Origin: Sporobolomyces roseus
Lineage: Eukaryota > Basidiomycota > Microbotryomycetes > Sporidiobolales > Sporidiobolaceae
NCBI GenBank assembly: GCA_016617785.1
Contig: JADILM010000006.1
Location: 1,302,001-1,366,000, forward strand
Reading direction: 5' to 3'
DNA: 64,000 nt
The position numbers and the translations under genes are program-made. How positions within the stretch are numbered: the first letter of the stretch is position 1; each line of letters opens with the position of its first letter. Below the pieces are notes generated by a model. That model saw nothing but the letters and a program-made list of their open reading frames with translations. It did no database searches and was not told the origin of the DNA. Shown here piece after piece: positions 1 to 12,579 of the stretch.

Positions 1-35
1 CACACCTCTCAGCTGACGAAGAAGTGTGTCAATAG

Positions 36-1657
36 CTCGTCGACTTGTCTGCAGCTCAAGATATTGAAGCGGGAGATGGAACTACTTCAGTCGTAGTCCT
101 CGCAGGAGCTTTACTCGGAGCAGCGGAGAAGTTGTTGGGAAAAGGAATTCACCCTACGATCATCGCTGAGAGCTTCACGAAAGCTGCTCACAAGATTGTC
201 GAGTATTTGGAGGAGATGTCAACTCCCGTCGATTTGTCCGATAGGGATAACTTACTGAGAGCCGCTACGACTAGTTTGTCTTCCAAGGTATGTGAAAGAT
301 CTCGAGCGACCTCTATGTTGAAGAGACTGACGGCTCTCGGTTTCTCTTCCCATAGATCGTCTCGCAATACTCTTCCATCCTCTCCCCCATCGCCGTCGAC
401 TCTGTTCTCCGCCTCGTCACTCCCCAATCTACCAACGTCGATCTCCGCGACATCCGACTCGTCAAGAAAGTAGGTGGAACGATCGATGATACTGAATTGA
501 TGGATGGTGTATTGCTTCATCAAAACGCCATCACTTCGGCAGGTGGACCTACCAGGATCGAGAAGGCAAAGATTGGCATCATTCAATTCCAACTCTCACC
601 TCCCAAACCTGATGTACGTTCTGGACTTTTCGAATCTTTGAATTTCCGTCACTGATTTCGAGGAGTCCAACTTGTACAGATGGACAACCAGATTGTCGTC
701 AACGATTACCGTCAAATGGACAAGATTTTGAAAGAAGAACGACTCTACATCCTCAATTTGTGCAAAGCGATAAAGAAATCGGGTTGCAACGTCCTCCTCA
801 TTCAAAAATCGATTCTCCGAGACGCAACGAACGAACTCTCCTTGGCCTACCTCCAAAAATTAAAGATTATGGCGATCAAAGATGTCGAACGAGACGAAAT
901 CGACTTCCTCGCTCGATCGTTTGGATGTAAACCCATCTCGGATGTCGAACAAATGACGAGTGATAAGTTGGGTGAAGCGGATCTTGTTGAGGAGACGAGT
1001 AAGAATGGAGCGAAATACGTCAAGGTTTCGGGAGTCAAGAACCCGAGTGGAAAGACGGTCAGTGTGCTTTGTACGGGAAACAATGCGTTGGTGTTGGAGG
1101 AATCCGAGAGGAGTTTACACGATGCCCTTTGCGTTGTCAGATGTCTCGTCAAGAAGCGGTACGTATTCGCTCTCTCCTCACTGACTTGTTGGACCTTTAC
1201 TGACTCCTCTCGTTTGTTGTTGTCGATAGTTTCTTGATCGCTGGAGGAGGAGCACCCGAAATTCACGTCTCACGACTCTTGGCTCAACACGCTCAAACCC
1301 TCAAAGGAATGGAATCCTACTGTTTCGCTGCGTTCGCAGAGGCACTCGAAGTAATCCCTACGACTTTGGCCGAGAACGCCGGATTGAACCCAATCACGAT
1401 GGTGACGGAATTGAGGAATCGACATGCGAATGGAGAGAGGAGTGCTGGTATCAACGTCAGGAAGGGTGTGATCAGTAACATCTTGGAGGAAAATGTGCTT
1501 CAACCGCTGTTGGTCAGTACAAGTGCGATCGAATTGGCGACGGAAACTGTCGGTCTCTTGTTGAGGATTGGTGAGTTCTCCCTTTGCCCTTACTGCTGAG
1601 ACCGATGCTGACGCCCTTTGGACGGTCTCTGTAGACGATTACAACCCTACAAGGTGA
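36..1657 (+). CDS. CCT4: CCT4, T-complex protein 1 subunit delta (5' end outside window)
   Basis: Partial; exons 36-287, 356-613, 680-1158, 1230-1570, 1635-1657 (450 residues plus stop). It is one of the eight subunits of the cytosolic TRiC/CCT chaperonin ring that folds actin, tubulin and other proteins with ATP. The first exon opens with the ATP-binding GDGTTSVV motif of group II chaperonins, and later blocks such as KIHPTII-like [38 protein letters not shown] and [11 protein letters not shown] match the delta subunit rather than other CCT subunits. An acceptor AG at 34-35 precedes the first visible exon, so the N-terminal exon(s) lie upstream of the window. The last exon is only 23 nt, encoding a short tail. 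Identification is firm from family knowledge; splice sites are read from sequence. Confidence 0.95.
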
Positions 1658-2147
1658 TTTGCGAACGAGTCATCTTAGCTCATTCACGTTTTGAAGCTAA
1701 TGCCTCGTCATCGCCAACTCACAGGTAAATCATTCTCGTTCGTTCATCGATCGGCGAGTGAAGTATTAGGAGGTTTGAAGTGTACACGCATCGTTCGTTT
1801 TGACTAGAGTGCAACAAATCGCAAAATGTGTTCAATAAGAATCGGAAAAGGCGTTTTGATTGAGACGCAGATGTCGCTTTAACTTTTCGTTTCTCACGTT
1901 CTATCAATGTCGCTCTCGCTCGATTGACAAGGCTCGCCGAGAATGCAATCGAAAGTTGCGAAAATGGACACCTGTCAAATCCTAAATCATGAGGGAGCGA
2001 CGACGATCCTTTCTTCGACCACTTCACCTAGCTTTCTCTCACACTCTTCCATACACTCTTTCAGCTACTACAGAACTAGACTAGCTCACAGCTTCAAGTT
2101 CTATCCCTTACCTCGCCTCCTTTCCCTTTCCTTTCTCCCCCATCAAC
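1658..2147. other. Intergenic region CCT4-VPS1
   Basis: About 490 bp between two genes on the same strand. It should hold the CCT4 3'UTR and the VPS1 promoter and 5'UTR. The last 100 bp before the VPS1 start are pyrimidine-rich. I see no convincing ORF or RNA gene. Confidence 0.6.
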
Positions 2148-5100
2148 ATGGATCAAAACCTCATCAGAACAGTCAACGTACGTACGAGTTACTGGATACA
2201 CCTAGCTTGACGAGAGCTCATGTATTCAAAGTCCATTGCTATGTACAGAAACTTCAAGATGCATTCGCGTCTTCTGGATTATCTTCCAACCCTATCGATC
2301 TACCTCAAATCGCTGGTGGGTCCTTCTTTGCCTCTCATCAGATCTATACCGCGGCTGAAACGTCTATGGCTTCTCACAGTCGTTGGATCTCAGAGTTCGT
2401 AAGTTGAAACTCGTCACTCCTTCGGAACATCTCACCTCCTCTCCCTCTCCCCCTTTATCCTTGATCGAGAGTTGAAGCTGATCCTTGTGACCTATCCTTA
2501 CGCGTGTGAAGTGGAAAGTCATCGGTTCTAGAGGTGAGTCGGAATCTCTCTTTCATCGCCTCGCTCTCTCGGCTGAGACCTAACTCCTTTCGCTGCGTAA
2601 CAGAACATCGTCGGACGTGATTTCCTCCCTCGCGGAAGTACGCACCTTTCCTCTCTGTCGGAGGAAAAGATCAAGAGCTGATCAAAGTTGAGTGAAACAA
2701 CAGCTGGAATTGTTACTCGACGACCTCTAGTCCTTCAACTCATCAACAGACCTGCTGCTGCTAAGCCTGCTGCAAATGGAGACGGTAAGCTGGCAAACGC
2801 TTCAACACGGCGGAAGTGAGCTGATATTGATGAGCGTATCGCCAACTTAGCTCCCTCGGATGAACCTGGATCGCAACCTACGAGTGACAAGGCTAGTAAC
2901 CCTGACGAGTGGGCAGAGTTCGTGAGTCAGAGATCTCGATATGCATGGCTCGTCGATTGTGGTGCTCATTTCGTGGATCTTATGCCACAGCTTCACCGAC
3001 CTGGAGAGAAGTTCTTCGATTTCAACAAGGTTCGAGAAGAGATTGTTGCTGATACCGAGGCAAAGACTGGAAAGAATGCTGGTGAGTACGAAATACTCGA
3101 GAAGACCGATGAAAAGGGCTAACTTGGCTCGTTTTTTAGGAATCTCACCTCTTCCTATCGGTCTTCGAATCTTCTCCCCCAACGTCCTCACTCTCACTCT
3201 TGTCGATCTTCCCGGTCTCACCAAGGTCGCTGTCGGAGATCAACCTCGAGATATCGAAGTTCAGATCCGAAACATGCTCCTCAAGTTCATTCAGAAACCC
3301 AATTCGATCATTCTCGCCGTTACTGCCGCCAACACCGATTTGGCCAACTCTGATGGATTGAAGCTCGCACGAGAATGTGATCCCGATGGTCTTCGAACGA
3401 TCGGAGTTTTGACCAAAGTGGATTTGATGGATCAAGGAACGGACGTTGTCGACATTCTCGCCGGACGAATCATTCCACTTCGATTAGGTTACGTTCCCGT
3501 CGTCAACCGAGGTCAACGCGATATCGACAACAAGCGACCTATCGCTCAAGCGTTGGAACACGAGAAGAACTTCTTCGAAAGTCACCCGAGTTACAGAAGC
3601 AAGGCTTCGTACTGCGGTACCCCTTACCTTACGAGACGACTAAACACTATCCTCATGCACCACATCAAGACGACTCTTCCCGATATCAAGCAAAAGATCT
3701 CGCAAAGTTTGACCAAATACGAGAACGAGTTGGCTTCTCTCGGTGGAGCTGCAGGTGGAACTGATGGCGTGCGTTCCTTCTCTTGTATCACTTTCTGTAC
3801 TCAAGCTCACGCAAGCGTGTGGTCGTACAGTCGAGTGTCATCCTCCAAATCATCACTGAATTCTGTGGAGATTTCCGTTCAGCAGTCGACGGTTCCTCTT
3901 CCGACCTGGCCTTGAACGAACTTTCAGGAGGAGCTCGTATCTCATTCGTCTTCCACGAACTCTTCTCGAACGGAGTCAAGACTCTCGACCCTTATGACCA
4001 AGTCAAGGATGCCGACATCCGAACGATTCTCTACAACTCCTCCGTCAGTTCTCCTTGGGCATTTCATCTCTCGCTGTACCGTTCACTGAAGTCTCTCGTT
4101 CCAATTGACAGGGTTCCTCTCCTGCACTCTTCGTCGGAACAACCGCTTTCGAAGTCATCATCAAACAACAAATCAAGCGTATCGAAGAACCTGCACTCAA
4201 ATGCGCAAGCCTCGTCTACGATGAACTTATGCGAATACTCGCTCAACTTCTCAGCAAGAATGTGAGTCTCTCTCTTCAGTATGCTCTAGGTCGAAGGTGA
4301 AGCTGACGAAGAGGTTATGATTAGGCTACTTTCAAACGGTATCCTGGATTGAAAGACAAGTTCTACGCTACCGTTCAAAACTTCTACCGAAAGTCGATGG
4401 TACCGACAAACAAGCTCGTACAAGATCTCGTAGCGTAAGTTGAGGCCTGATGAAGTCTTCGGAGTTGACGAAATTGACTTCGTCATACTTCTTCCTACAG
4501 AATGGAATCGACTTACATCAACACTGGACACCCCGACTTCATCTCCGGACACAAAGCTATGGCGATCGTCTCTGACCGCATGTCAGCGAACAAGCCTCCT
4601 CCAGGTCCCGCCGTCGACCCAAAGACTGGTAAACTCGCGCCTGGAACTTTGAACAACGGTCGAGATTTGGACTCGGATTTGAAACAGAAGGAAGAAGGTT
4701 TCTTCGGTTCGTTCTGGCCTGGAGGAAGGAAACAACAACAATTGAGTCAGAAGAAGGGTGCGGCTGCTATGGAAGCTGTGAGTCCCAACCAACTCACTTT
4801 CTTCTCGCAGAATGGAGCTGAGGAAGTTTTGATTGCTCGTTTTAGCCTCCAACAAACCTTCGTGCTTCGGGAACTTTGTCAGAGCGTGAAACGATGGAGA
4901 CGGAAGTTATCAAACTTTTGATTTCGAGTTATTTCTCCCTCTCGAAGCGAACTTTGATCGATATGGTTCCCAAAGGTACGCTCTTCTCGCACTCTTCTGC
5001 TCATCTAGATCTCTGACAGTCTCTCGGCGTGCAGCTATCATGCTCAACTTGGTATTCCACGCTCGCGATACGATGCAGCGAGAACTCCTTTCCGAACTTT

Positions 5101-5228
5101 ACAAGCCAGAAGCGATTGAAGAGATGCTCAAGGAATCAGATTCGGTCGTGCAACGTCGCAAGGAGTGTGTGAGAATGGTCTCTGCCCTCAACAAGGCTGA
5201 ATCAATCGTTTCGAGTGTTGGAAACTAG
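2148..5228 (+). CDS. VPS1: VPS1, dynamin-like GTPase of vacuolar sorting
   Basis: Fifteen exons: 2148-2177, 2249-2315, 2380-2398, 2512-2533, 2604-2637, 2704-2784, 2851-2921, 2991-3081, 3140-3768, 3831-4043, 4112-4261, 4325-4434, 4501-4777, 4846-4975, 5035-5228; 705 residues. Dynamin-family GTPase acting at Golgi/endosome membranes and on peroxisome fission. The P-loop GSQSSGKSS is assembled from exons 3 and 4 (19 and 22 nt), followed by [16 protein letters not shown] (G3) and TKVD (G4). The middle and GED regions follow in order ([27 protein letters not shown]). IDLPQI and LENIVGRDF fit Vps1 better than the mitochondrial paralogue Dnm1, which also lacks this C-terminal insert pattern. The 5' end is cut into seven exons under 100 nt, while the GTPase core is one 629-nt exon. 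The start is the only ATG that reads into KLQDAF. Confidence 0.94.
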
Positions 5229-5657
5229 AAATCGACGTAGACTTTCTCTTTTTTATACCTCATTCTTCTTCAACTTTCTTCTTTGGCTATAGTGTGTTTC
5301 TTTGCTCGTTCTACTCCTTGTGTTCATCTTGTTTACTTCCCTCTCTTGTGTGAAATCTGAGACTTCGCTTTCGAAACAAACGTTACAAAAAGTCAACTGC
5401 GAGAAATAAAATAGTTCTACGATTCGAATAAGAACTTTGGTTTCATCCCTCTGCCCTCTCCTCTATCCTCTCCGAGTACACCAAGAAGAGCGCCAGTTCC
5501 TCCTAGTATTACCAAAGAGTGAATACAACCCAGTCGATTGCCAGATTTGCCCTCGTGACCTCGATTCGACTTGCAACTTGACTTCCTCTCCAACTTCCAA
5601 CCTCGCTTTACACCAATCCACTCCCTCCACTCTATGCCTTGTTCGACCCCTCATTAG
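5229..5657. other. Intergenic region VPS1-kinase
   Basis: About 430 bp. It contains an A-rich GAGAAATAAAATAG stretch near 5401 that may serve as a VPS1 polyadenylation signal, then CT-rich sequence that is probably the 5'UTR of the next gene. Open frames here run into the kinase gene and look like shadows. Confidence 0.5.
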
Positions 5658-8600
5658 ATGCCCTCGAAACGTGCAAAGTTCGTCCTACACCCTTCCCCTT
5701 CAAGACCTCAAGATAATAAATCAAGAAAGCGACAAAAGACTTCGAATCTCTCCTACTCCTCTAGAACCCATTCAGATCAAGAAGATCCATACACTACAGA
5801 ATCAGGATCACCATCAGAAGACGAGTTACTCATATCAGCAACTGGATCAAACAAGGAGGAGGAGGATTCTCGATCAACTTTGAATCGTTCAACATCGTCA
5901 ACAAAACCTTCCTACACTTCTCGTACCTACTTCTCCAGCTCACCACCACTACCACAGAAAGGTTTACTCCGCCGTCGTAACCTCCTCGGACTCCCTACTC
6001 GAGAAGACTCTTCCACTCAACAACGTCCTCAAAGACTCAGACAACGCACCACTCGAACCAATCGACCCCTCTCCCCTCTCCCAGTCAATCACTCAGTCAC
6101 TAGGTACAGATCAACGAGTCAAACTTGGAAAGTAGGAATGCCAGTTGCAAACAAACGATCACGGGATCCTTCGATTTACCCGAATGCAATTAGAATCACG
6201 AGGAGGACGAGTGGAGTATTGCAACCTCCAGTATCGGGTACCGCTACTCCGGATCCGAAGAGGAAGAGATCGAGCGGGAAATTAGTCGAAAGTAGCAGTG
6301 AGGAAGAAGAGGCAGAGGAAAGGGAGGAAGTTGAGATGGAACAGGATGAATCGAATGGAGTTAAGAGAGGACTGAGAAATGGAGACGGGAGAATACAGAA
6401 CGAGCGAAACGGAGGAAATGGAGACGAATCAACAGAGACCGAGGGTGAAGGCGAAGGAGAATCGCTCGGCAGTGGTAAGTCTCGACTATCCTCGAGTTTG
6501 GCGCAGCTCCTTATTGTATTGTTGTGTACAGACGCTGTATCCAAGTTACGCGAGTGGCCAGCAACAAAACTTCGAACCCTTCGCCGTTCCGAACTTGTCG
6601 ACCTCTTCCTCGCTCTACCCTCTACTTCGAGTTCCGATCCCGACACAAGTTCAATGACCAAAGATACTCTCATCTCCGCCATAACTACCGCTCGAAAACC
6701 TCCCTCTTCCTCCCTTTCCTCGAACGAAGACGACAGTGCCGATGCTTCTCCTCAACCTCGTACTTCGCACGAAGCGAGTCCCGAGGACGAGATTCGACCT
6801 CGACGAGCTCGCACTAGCAACCCTTCGACTCGAGTCAACGGCAAATCAACGAAAACTCGTCGAAATAAACACCCTCTCACCCCTCCTCTCACCTCTGGAG
6901 AAGAAGACAATCAAGTTCAGGAGGAAGACGAGATGGACCTCACTGAACTCGAGAAGGAGGAAGAGACTGGAAAAAGCGCAGGAATGACTCGTCGAGCATC
7001 TCAGATCGAGATGCCTCCTCCAGCTTTACCTCCCGCTCAGAAACGTCAACCTCGACGAAATCGTTCAAACGGCGAAGATGTTGCCGCTCCCAACGTAATC
7101 AGATTCGGGAAACGAATGAACGAGATCATTCAGGAAGATGAGGAAGTTCCGGTTTACACTTCTCCTGTCGCTCATCGAACGAGAGGTCATCGGCCACCTT
7201 CGAATCCGGATCCTTCGACTTACTCTTCTGCACCTCGAACCATCGTCGCGAACGCTCAGGGATCGCCTGCAAGACCTGGACGAGCAGCGAAACAAAAGGC
7301 GGTAGCTCGAATCAAGGGGAAAGCGAGAGCTGAGGATGATGATGAGAAGGAGGATGAAGAGATGGAAGTTGAGGAAGAAGAACTAGAGAACCTCGTTGCC
7401 AGTAGCGAGTCAGATGGAGGAGGTCAGAAGGGACATCGAAAGAGTGGGCAAGGGAGAAGGAGGCGTTCTTCGAGAACTACGAATCAGGTCAAACAAGTCG
7501 AGACACCACCTTCTGACGCGGACGAAGAGAGTGGAGGAGAGGAAGAACGAGACGAGGAAGCGGTCGAAGTCGAGTTGAGGAGTCATCTGAGAGCGGCGGG
7601 AAAAGGCGCGAAGAATGGGAAAGTTGTTAGGTTGAAGAAGGGGAAAAAAGCTGATGAGGATGAGCCGGAACTTGGAGAAAGCGACGGAGAGGACGAGGAT
7701 ATGGAGGCGGACTACGAGGAAGAAGAGGACGGCGTAGAAGAAGAGGAACAAGGTGAGCAGAGTATTCTTTGCGAGAGATCTTGTTCATTCACTGACTCGC
7801 GCTTCTTTTTCGTTACCCAGACGAGAACGAAGTCGACCTCATTCATGCTACTTCAAAGTCACTGCTGAGGTGTAGGAAGGACGATCTAGTTCGATTGTGC
7901 GAAGAGCGAGATCTCCAGAATGATGGGAGAACGAAGAAAGAGCTTGTTGATGCTTTGCTTCAATGGGTGCGTTCAACTCTCGCTCAGCTGAGACTACTTC
8001 TGCTCACCGTAGTCCTTGCCCGCACAGCGTGATCAAGAGAACTATGCTTCTTCTCAAGACTCCGACGCCTCGACAAACTCGACTCTTTCGAACGCTTCAA
8101 CCGAAACTGCTCGAGGTATCCCCAAGACTGCTCGACTCGCCGCAGCTTCCCATGCATCCCGAAAGACTTCAAGAAACACTCCTCTCCTCATGCGCGCTCA
8201 ACATCCGATCAGTCCAGAGAAACCTCGATCTCGCAATCGTTCGAAAGAGAAGGAACATCAAGAGGATGTCAACGCTCTCGACCTCGAGAGTCTCCAGCTA
8301 CAAGACAAGGAGATCCCTCCTGACAAACTTACGAAGCTCGAGTTGGTCGGTAGTGGAGGTTTCAAGGTGAGTTGGAGTCTGACTACAATGGAGATGAGAA
8401 ATCAATCATTGACAGCAATTCATTCTCTCAGGACGTCTACAAGGGAACTTATCGTCGTCGTACTATCGCCATCTGCGACATCCGAGGTCACCTCACCGAT
8501 ATGGACATTAAAGAACTCGGTTTACTTCGCGATCTTCGACACGAGAACATAGTTCAATTCATCGGAGTCTCGATCCCTAAACAACCTTCCGCCGTTCCCG

Positions 8601-9273
8601 TCATGATCGTCACGGAGCTTTGCGCGAATGGAGACCTGTTCGATTACATCCGAGGAGTCGAATCGCCTCAGTTCGTCGACATCTTGAACATCACGCTCGG
8701 AATCGCAAAAGGAATCGAATACCTTCACACCCGGACTCCATCTATCATCCACCGAGACATCAAATCGTCGAACGTATTGATCACGTCTCAAGGAGTAGCC
8801 AAGATTGCAGATTTCGGTTTGGCGAGGATCAAGACTTCGACGAAATCGATGATTCGTTCGTTGGTCGGTACCGTCAATTGGCAAGCTCCTGAACTATGGC
8901 ACCCTCATCCTAGATACAACGAGAAGGTAGACGTCTATTCAGTGGGATTGGTAATGTGGGAAATGCTTCAATGGCATCAACCTGTCAAACGTTATCCTTT
9001 CGAAGGAATGAATGAACACGTTAGTGTCCTCCCTAATCTTGCCCTCTCTGACTCCTGTACTGACTCGTCTCTGTATTGCTCTAGGCCATCTACGCTGACG
9101 TAGGACAGCGTCAACTTCGTCCTTCACTCGCAGGTCTCCACCGTCGATGGGGAGGAGAAATCGTTGATCTCATGAGTCAGATGTGGGATCAAGAGTATCA
9201 GAATCGCCCTTCGATGCCTCAAGTCGTTCACCGCCTCAAACAACTTGTCGCTCTCGAAAAGGCGAAGCGCTAA
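5658..9273 (+). CDS. SAP-domain TKL-type protein kinase with WNK-like lysine placement
   Basis: Exons 5658-6474, 6532-7752, 7821-7966, 8028-8366, 8432-9019, 9085-9273; 1099 residues. The N-terminal two thirds are disordered, Ser/Arg-rich and then strongly acidic (runs of E/D), suggesting a nuclear protein. A SAP-like helix-extended-helix (LRCRKDDLVRLCEERDLQ onward) lies at about residues 690-730, pointing to DNA or chromatin binding. The kinase domain fills residues 832-1095 with HRDIKSSN, DFGLA and a WQAPELW activation end, resembling tyrosine-kinase-like (TKL) serine/threonine kinases. The Gly-rich loop is GSGGFKDVY with a lysine at residue 841. The usual VAIK lysine position reads IAICDI, with Cys856 instead. 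This mirrors animal WNK kinases, where a beta2 lysine replaces the beta3 lysine. I recall related TKL kinases in other basidiomycetes but cannot check. The first intron (57 nt) is in frame, so retention would not break the ORF. The start codon is the first in-frame ATG and is less sure. Confidence 0.85.
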
Positions 9274-9812
9274 GGTTCCCTCTTTTTGCTCCCTCCTCGA
9301 CTCTCGTACATATCGTCTCCCTTCTCCCTCACTCTCCTCTGTTGTATAGGATATTGTCTTTCTCATTCCCTTCGCTCGTAGCATACCTGTCACTCTCTCC
9401 GTTTTCGTTTTCGTTTTTCGTTTAAATTTCCCTCGTACTTTTTTTTCGTTCAAACTCTCGTAGCAGTCTTATTACACTCGTCACATTGTTCATGCATTAC
9501 AGATTCGGATCACAGTCATTGAAACAAGATGTCCGAATTTGCGAGGAGTCAACTTTAAGTCGATGATTCACCCCCTCTTGTTTATCTTCCATTGACACGC
9601 TCTCTCACAACTCACGTTTCGAATCAGCCTCTCACGTCAACAGTCTATACAACATCCTAGCGCGCGCCTCTCTCTCTCGAATTAATCGACTCGCCCGCCC
9701 TCTCTTGCTCCTCTCCGATAAGGCTTCCTCGCGGTACACTTCACCCTCACTCCCCAGCCCAGTAATCCTCCCTTTCAGCGATACAGACAGACCCATAGAT
9801 CAAGAGTACAAG
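9274..9812. other. Intergenic region kinase-SLC35F6-like
   Basis: About 540 bp. T-rich sequence after the kinase stop is probably 3'UTR. A GCGCGCGCC/CT repeat stretch near 9660-9690 precedes the next gene and may be part of its promoter. No gene seen. Confidence 0.5.
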
Positions 9813-12150
9813 ATGGAAGCAGTCCCACCAACTTCAAGATCGAAACTCCCTTCGAAACAATTAGTCACTCTCCTCGTCGTGGGAATGCTCGTAACTGGTT
9901 GTTCAAACAGTGAGTACACTTCTCATTGGACCGCGATTAGGCGCCTGGAGGGAAGAAAGGAAAGAAGGAGGAGGGGCGATCTCCCCCCCACTTGCTTGCG
10001 ACTTTGAGCCCCTCTCATCCACTCACGCCGTCGATCGCCGTGCGCTACCCAACGAGCGAGACGAAGACCGAAGGTCATGCTATGACGCGGTTGCGCTATT
10101 CGTGGGAGGAGGCGAGAAGAGCAGCATTCTCGTGCTTGAACGGGACGAAAGCTGACTCCCTTCGTTCGTTTCTTCGATAGGTCTCTGGAGTAAGTATCAA
10201 GATATGCAATGTGTAGGGAATTGTGATGCTTCAGATCCATCTCGGCGACAGAACTTTGAGCGTGAGTCGTATGAGGGTCCGAAATCGCTCGTTCAAATGA
10301 CAGTACTGACGTTTCCTGTTCATTCCGCCGATCGTCAGAGCCCGTATGGCAGACAGCAAACATGTTCCTCGGCGAGACGTGTTGTTTGATCGCCTTCAAT
10401 CTGCTCAACTCTCGTCTGAACCCGTTCAAGGCCGCTCAACGCAAGAAAGCTTCGATCGCGGCACGCGAAGCTGCACTCGCCTCAAACGCTGCACGACTCG
10501 GCACCAACCCTCTATCTAGACCAGAGGAGTCCGCATTCGCATTCTCAAACTCGGCGATTTCGTTACAAGGTCAGGATATCGAATCTGGTCAAGCTAGTTA
10601 CAAACCAATTCCTGGAGATGTCAAGATGGCAAAGGCGGAGCAGGAACCAAGGATGAATTGGAAAGAGGCAGCCTTGTTCTGGGGTCCGGCTTGTTGCGAT
10701 ATCGCTGGAACAACGGCAATGAACGTTGGGTTGTTCTTCGTACCGTCCGTCAACTCTTTCTCTTTCCTCTAGGATGTAGCTCAATAGACTGACTCGTTCC
10801 CCCTCTCCCTCCCTTCTCCACGAACAGAGTCGTGAGTTCTCCTTCCTGAATCCGGGATTTCCGATCGAATCGTTCAGAGAAGCTGACTAAAGCTCACTTC
10901 CTCGCACTTTTGCAGAGTATCTTTCAAATGATGCGAGGATGTCTCGTCCTATGGGTGAGTTCGCAACTGGATCCAGCCTCTCGCTCTCCCGCTGATCTTG
11001 TTTGCCAATTCCACAGGTCGGAGTCTTCTCAGTCTTGTTCCTCGGTCGCAAACTCGATCGAGCACAATGGACTGCCCTCGCCGTCTGTATGCTCGGAGTA
11101 GCTGTAGTCGGTAGTTCGAGTTTGATCGGGGCAGAGAAACCGGTCGAATCGGCAGAAGAGAGCATGAGAACTTCGCCCATCGTCGGAGTGCTACTTATCG
11201 CTGCTGCACAGCTCTTCAGTGAGTCAAAGAACTATCTATAACTATCGTGCATTCGGCTGAGGAAGCCTGTCGCAACGTTTCGCAGCCGCAACTCAATTCG
11301 TTTTGGAAGAACGTATCATGGAACACAACAGCGTCGAACCTCTTCTCGCAGCTGGATACGAAGGATTCTTTGGATTGCTCACTACGCTCTCCGGTCTCCT
11401 AGTAATCTATCGACTCTACGGATCGACTCCTGCTGGACAAGGAGGTTACTTCGATATGAAAGTTGGATGGTATCAGATCGTTGAGAACCCGAGGGTCTGG
11501 CAGAGTTCGATCGTCATCGCTATTAGTATCGCTTTGTTCAATTTGTAAGTCGGAACGATTTCTTCACTCTCTCGAAACAGTTTACTGATGTTCGATTCGA
11601 AACTCACAGCTGCGGTCTCGCGGTCACTCGAAAGTCAGTCTGGGTCTGCGTTAGTCTCTATTTACCGGCTGAGTCTAATCATTAATCCCTATCCACAGCG
11701 TATCTGCCACTGCTCGATCGACTATCGACACCTGCCGTACTCTTGGAATCTGGTTGGTATCTCTCTACCTCGGTTGGGAAAGCTTCAAATGGCTACAAGT
11801 CGTCGGGTACGTCTTCATTTTCCCTTCATTCACTTCGCGAGCATCAGCTCACTCATCAACTCACAACTTGCAGATTCGCAATTTTGGTTTACGGAACTTT
11901 CGTTTTCAATTCGATCACTCGCTTCCCAGCCTGGACGAACCTTCACCCAGACCACGAAGTCGTCGTCGTCCCCGCTTACTCAGCTGAAGAAGAGGACTCG
12001 CTGCTTGGAAGTGAGGAGGACGACGAGAGTGCAGAAGAACGAGATGGGCTAGGACGACCTGCTCTACATGGGAAACGTGCGGGGAGCTCGAGTAGGGGTG
12101 AGAGGAGTAGTTTGTTGAAGAAGGCGAATGGGGGAGTTAGGGATGATTGA
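9813..12150 (+). CDS. SLC35F6-like membrane transporter (DMT superfamily)
   Basis: Exons 9813-9909, 10181-10261, 10339-10744, 10828-10831, 10916-10954, 11017-11218, 11286-11544, 11610-11633, 11699-11806, 11874-12150; 498 residues. A multi-pass protein of the drug/metabolite transporter superfamily. The order of conserved blocks (LLVVGMLVTGCSNS, ANMFLGE, FWGPACCDIAGTTAMNVGL, FQMMRG, FSVLFLGRKL, QFVLEERIM, TRNVSATARS, AILVYGTFVFN) matches the SLC35F6/C2orf18 family, which in animals is linked to mitochondrial or lysosomal membranes; the substrate here is unknown. A cytosolic loop of about 100 residues separates TM2 and TM3, and the tail is acidic/Ser-rich. The first intron is long (271 nt). Between exons 10744 and 10916 the best model needs a 4-nt microexon AGTC; an alternative donor four bases downstream gives the same length without it. 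Confidence 0.82.
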
Positions 12151-12579
12151 GGGAGTTCTCATCTCGATTTTGCGGTTTCGCTCACTCAACTGTTTTTGTA
12201 CTTTCTTGTTGTCTTTGCACCTCTTCCCTCACTCACACTCTTGATCTTGTTTGCCATTTGTTATACCTCTCAAGCTCACTGCCACCTCTCGTTGTACGAC
12301 CACTACGCTGACTACTTTCGATACGAGTCTTTATCCGTCAATTTCTGCCTCTTCTCTCGCATTGGTTGTTGTCACTCTCGCTCTCTCGATCTAATGCCAA
12401 GCAACTCTTACACGGATCCGTTGCATTGAGCGAAGAACTAATCGAGAGTGAAAAGCGTTCCAATCTGTTCGTTTCATTCCAAGCAAAATCATTCGGTCCG
12501 TCCATCAACTCAATGGCAACCTGTACAAAATTCAAGCGTATCAACCTTCCCTCGACCACTGTGTCCAATCGATTTCAAT
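12151..12579. other. Convergent 3' intergenic region
   Basis: About 430 bp between two genes that point at each other. T-rich on the + strand; likely the two 3'UTRs. Nothing else supported. Confidence 0.5.

Noticed and set aside
1719..2027. Minus-strand open frame between CCT4 and VPS1
   Set aside because: No recognisable motif, no splice structure, and it occupies promoter/UTR space.
6176..6682. 168-codon minus-strand open frame opposite the kinase gene
   Set aside because: Shadow of the biased acidic/Ser codons of the real gene; no independent features.
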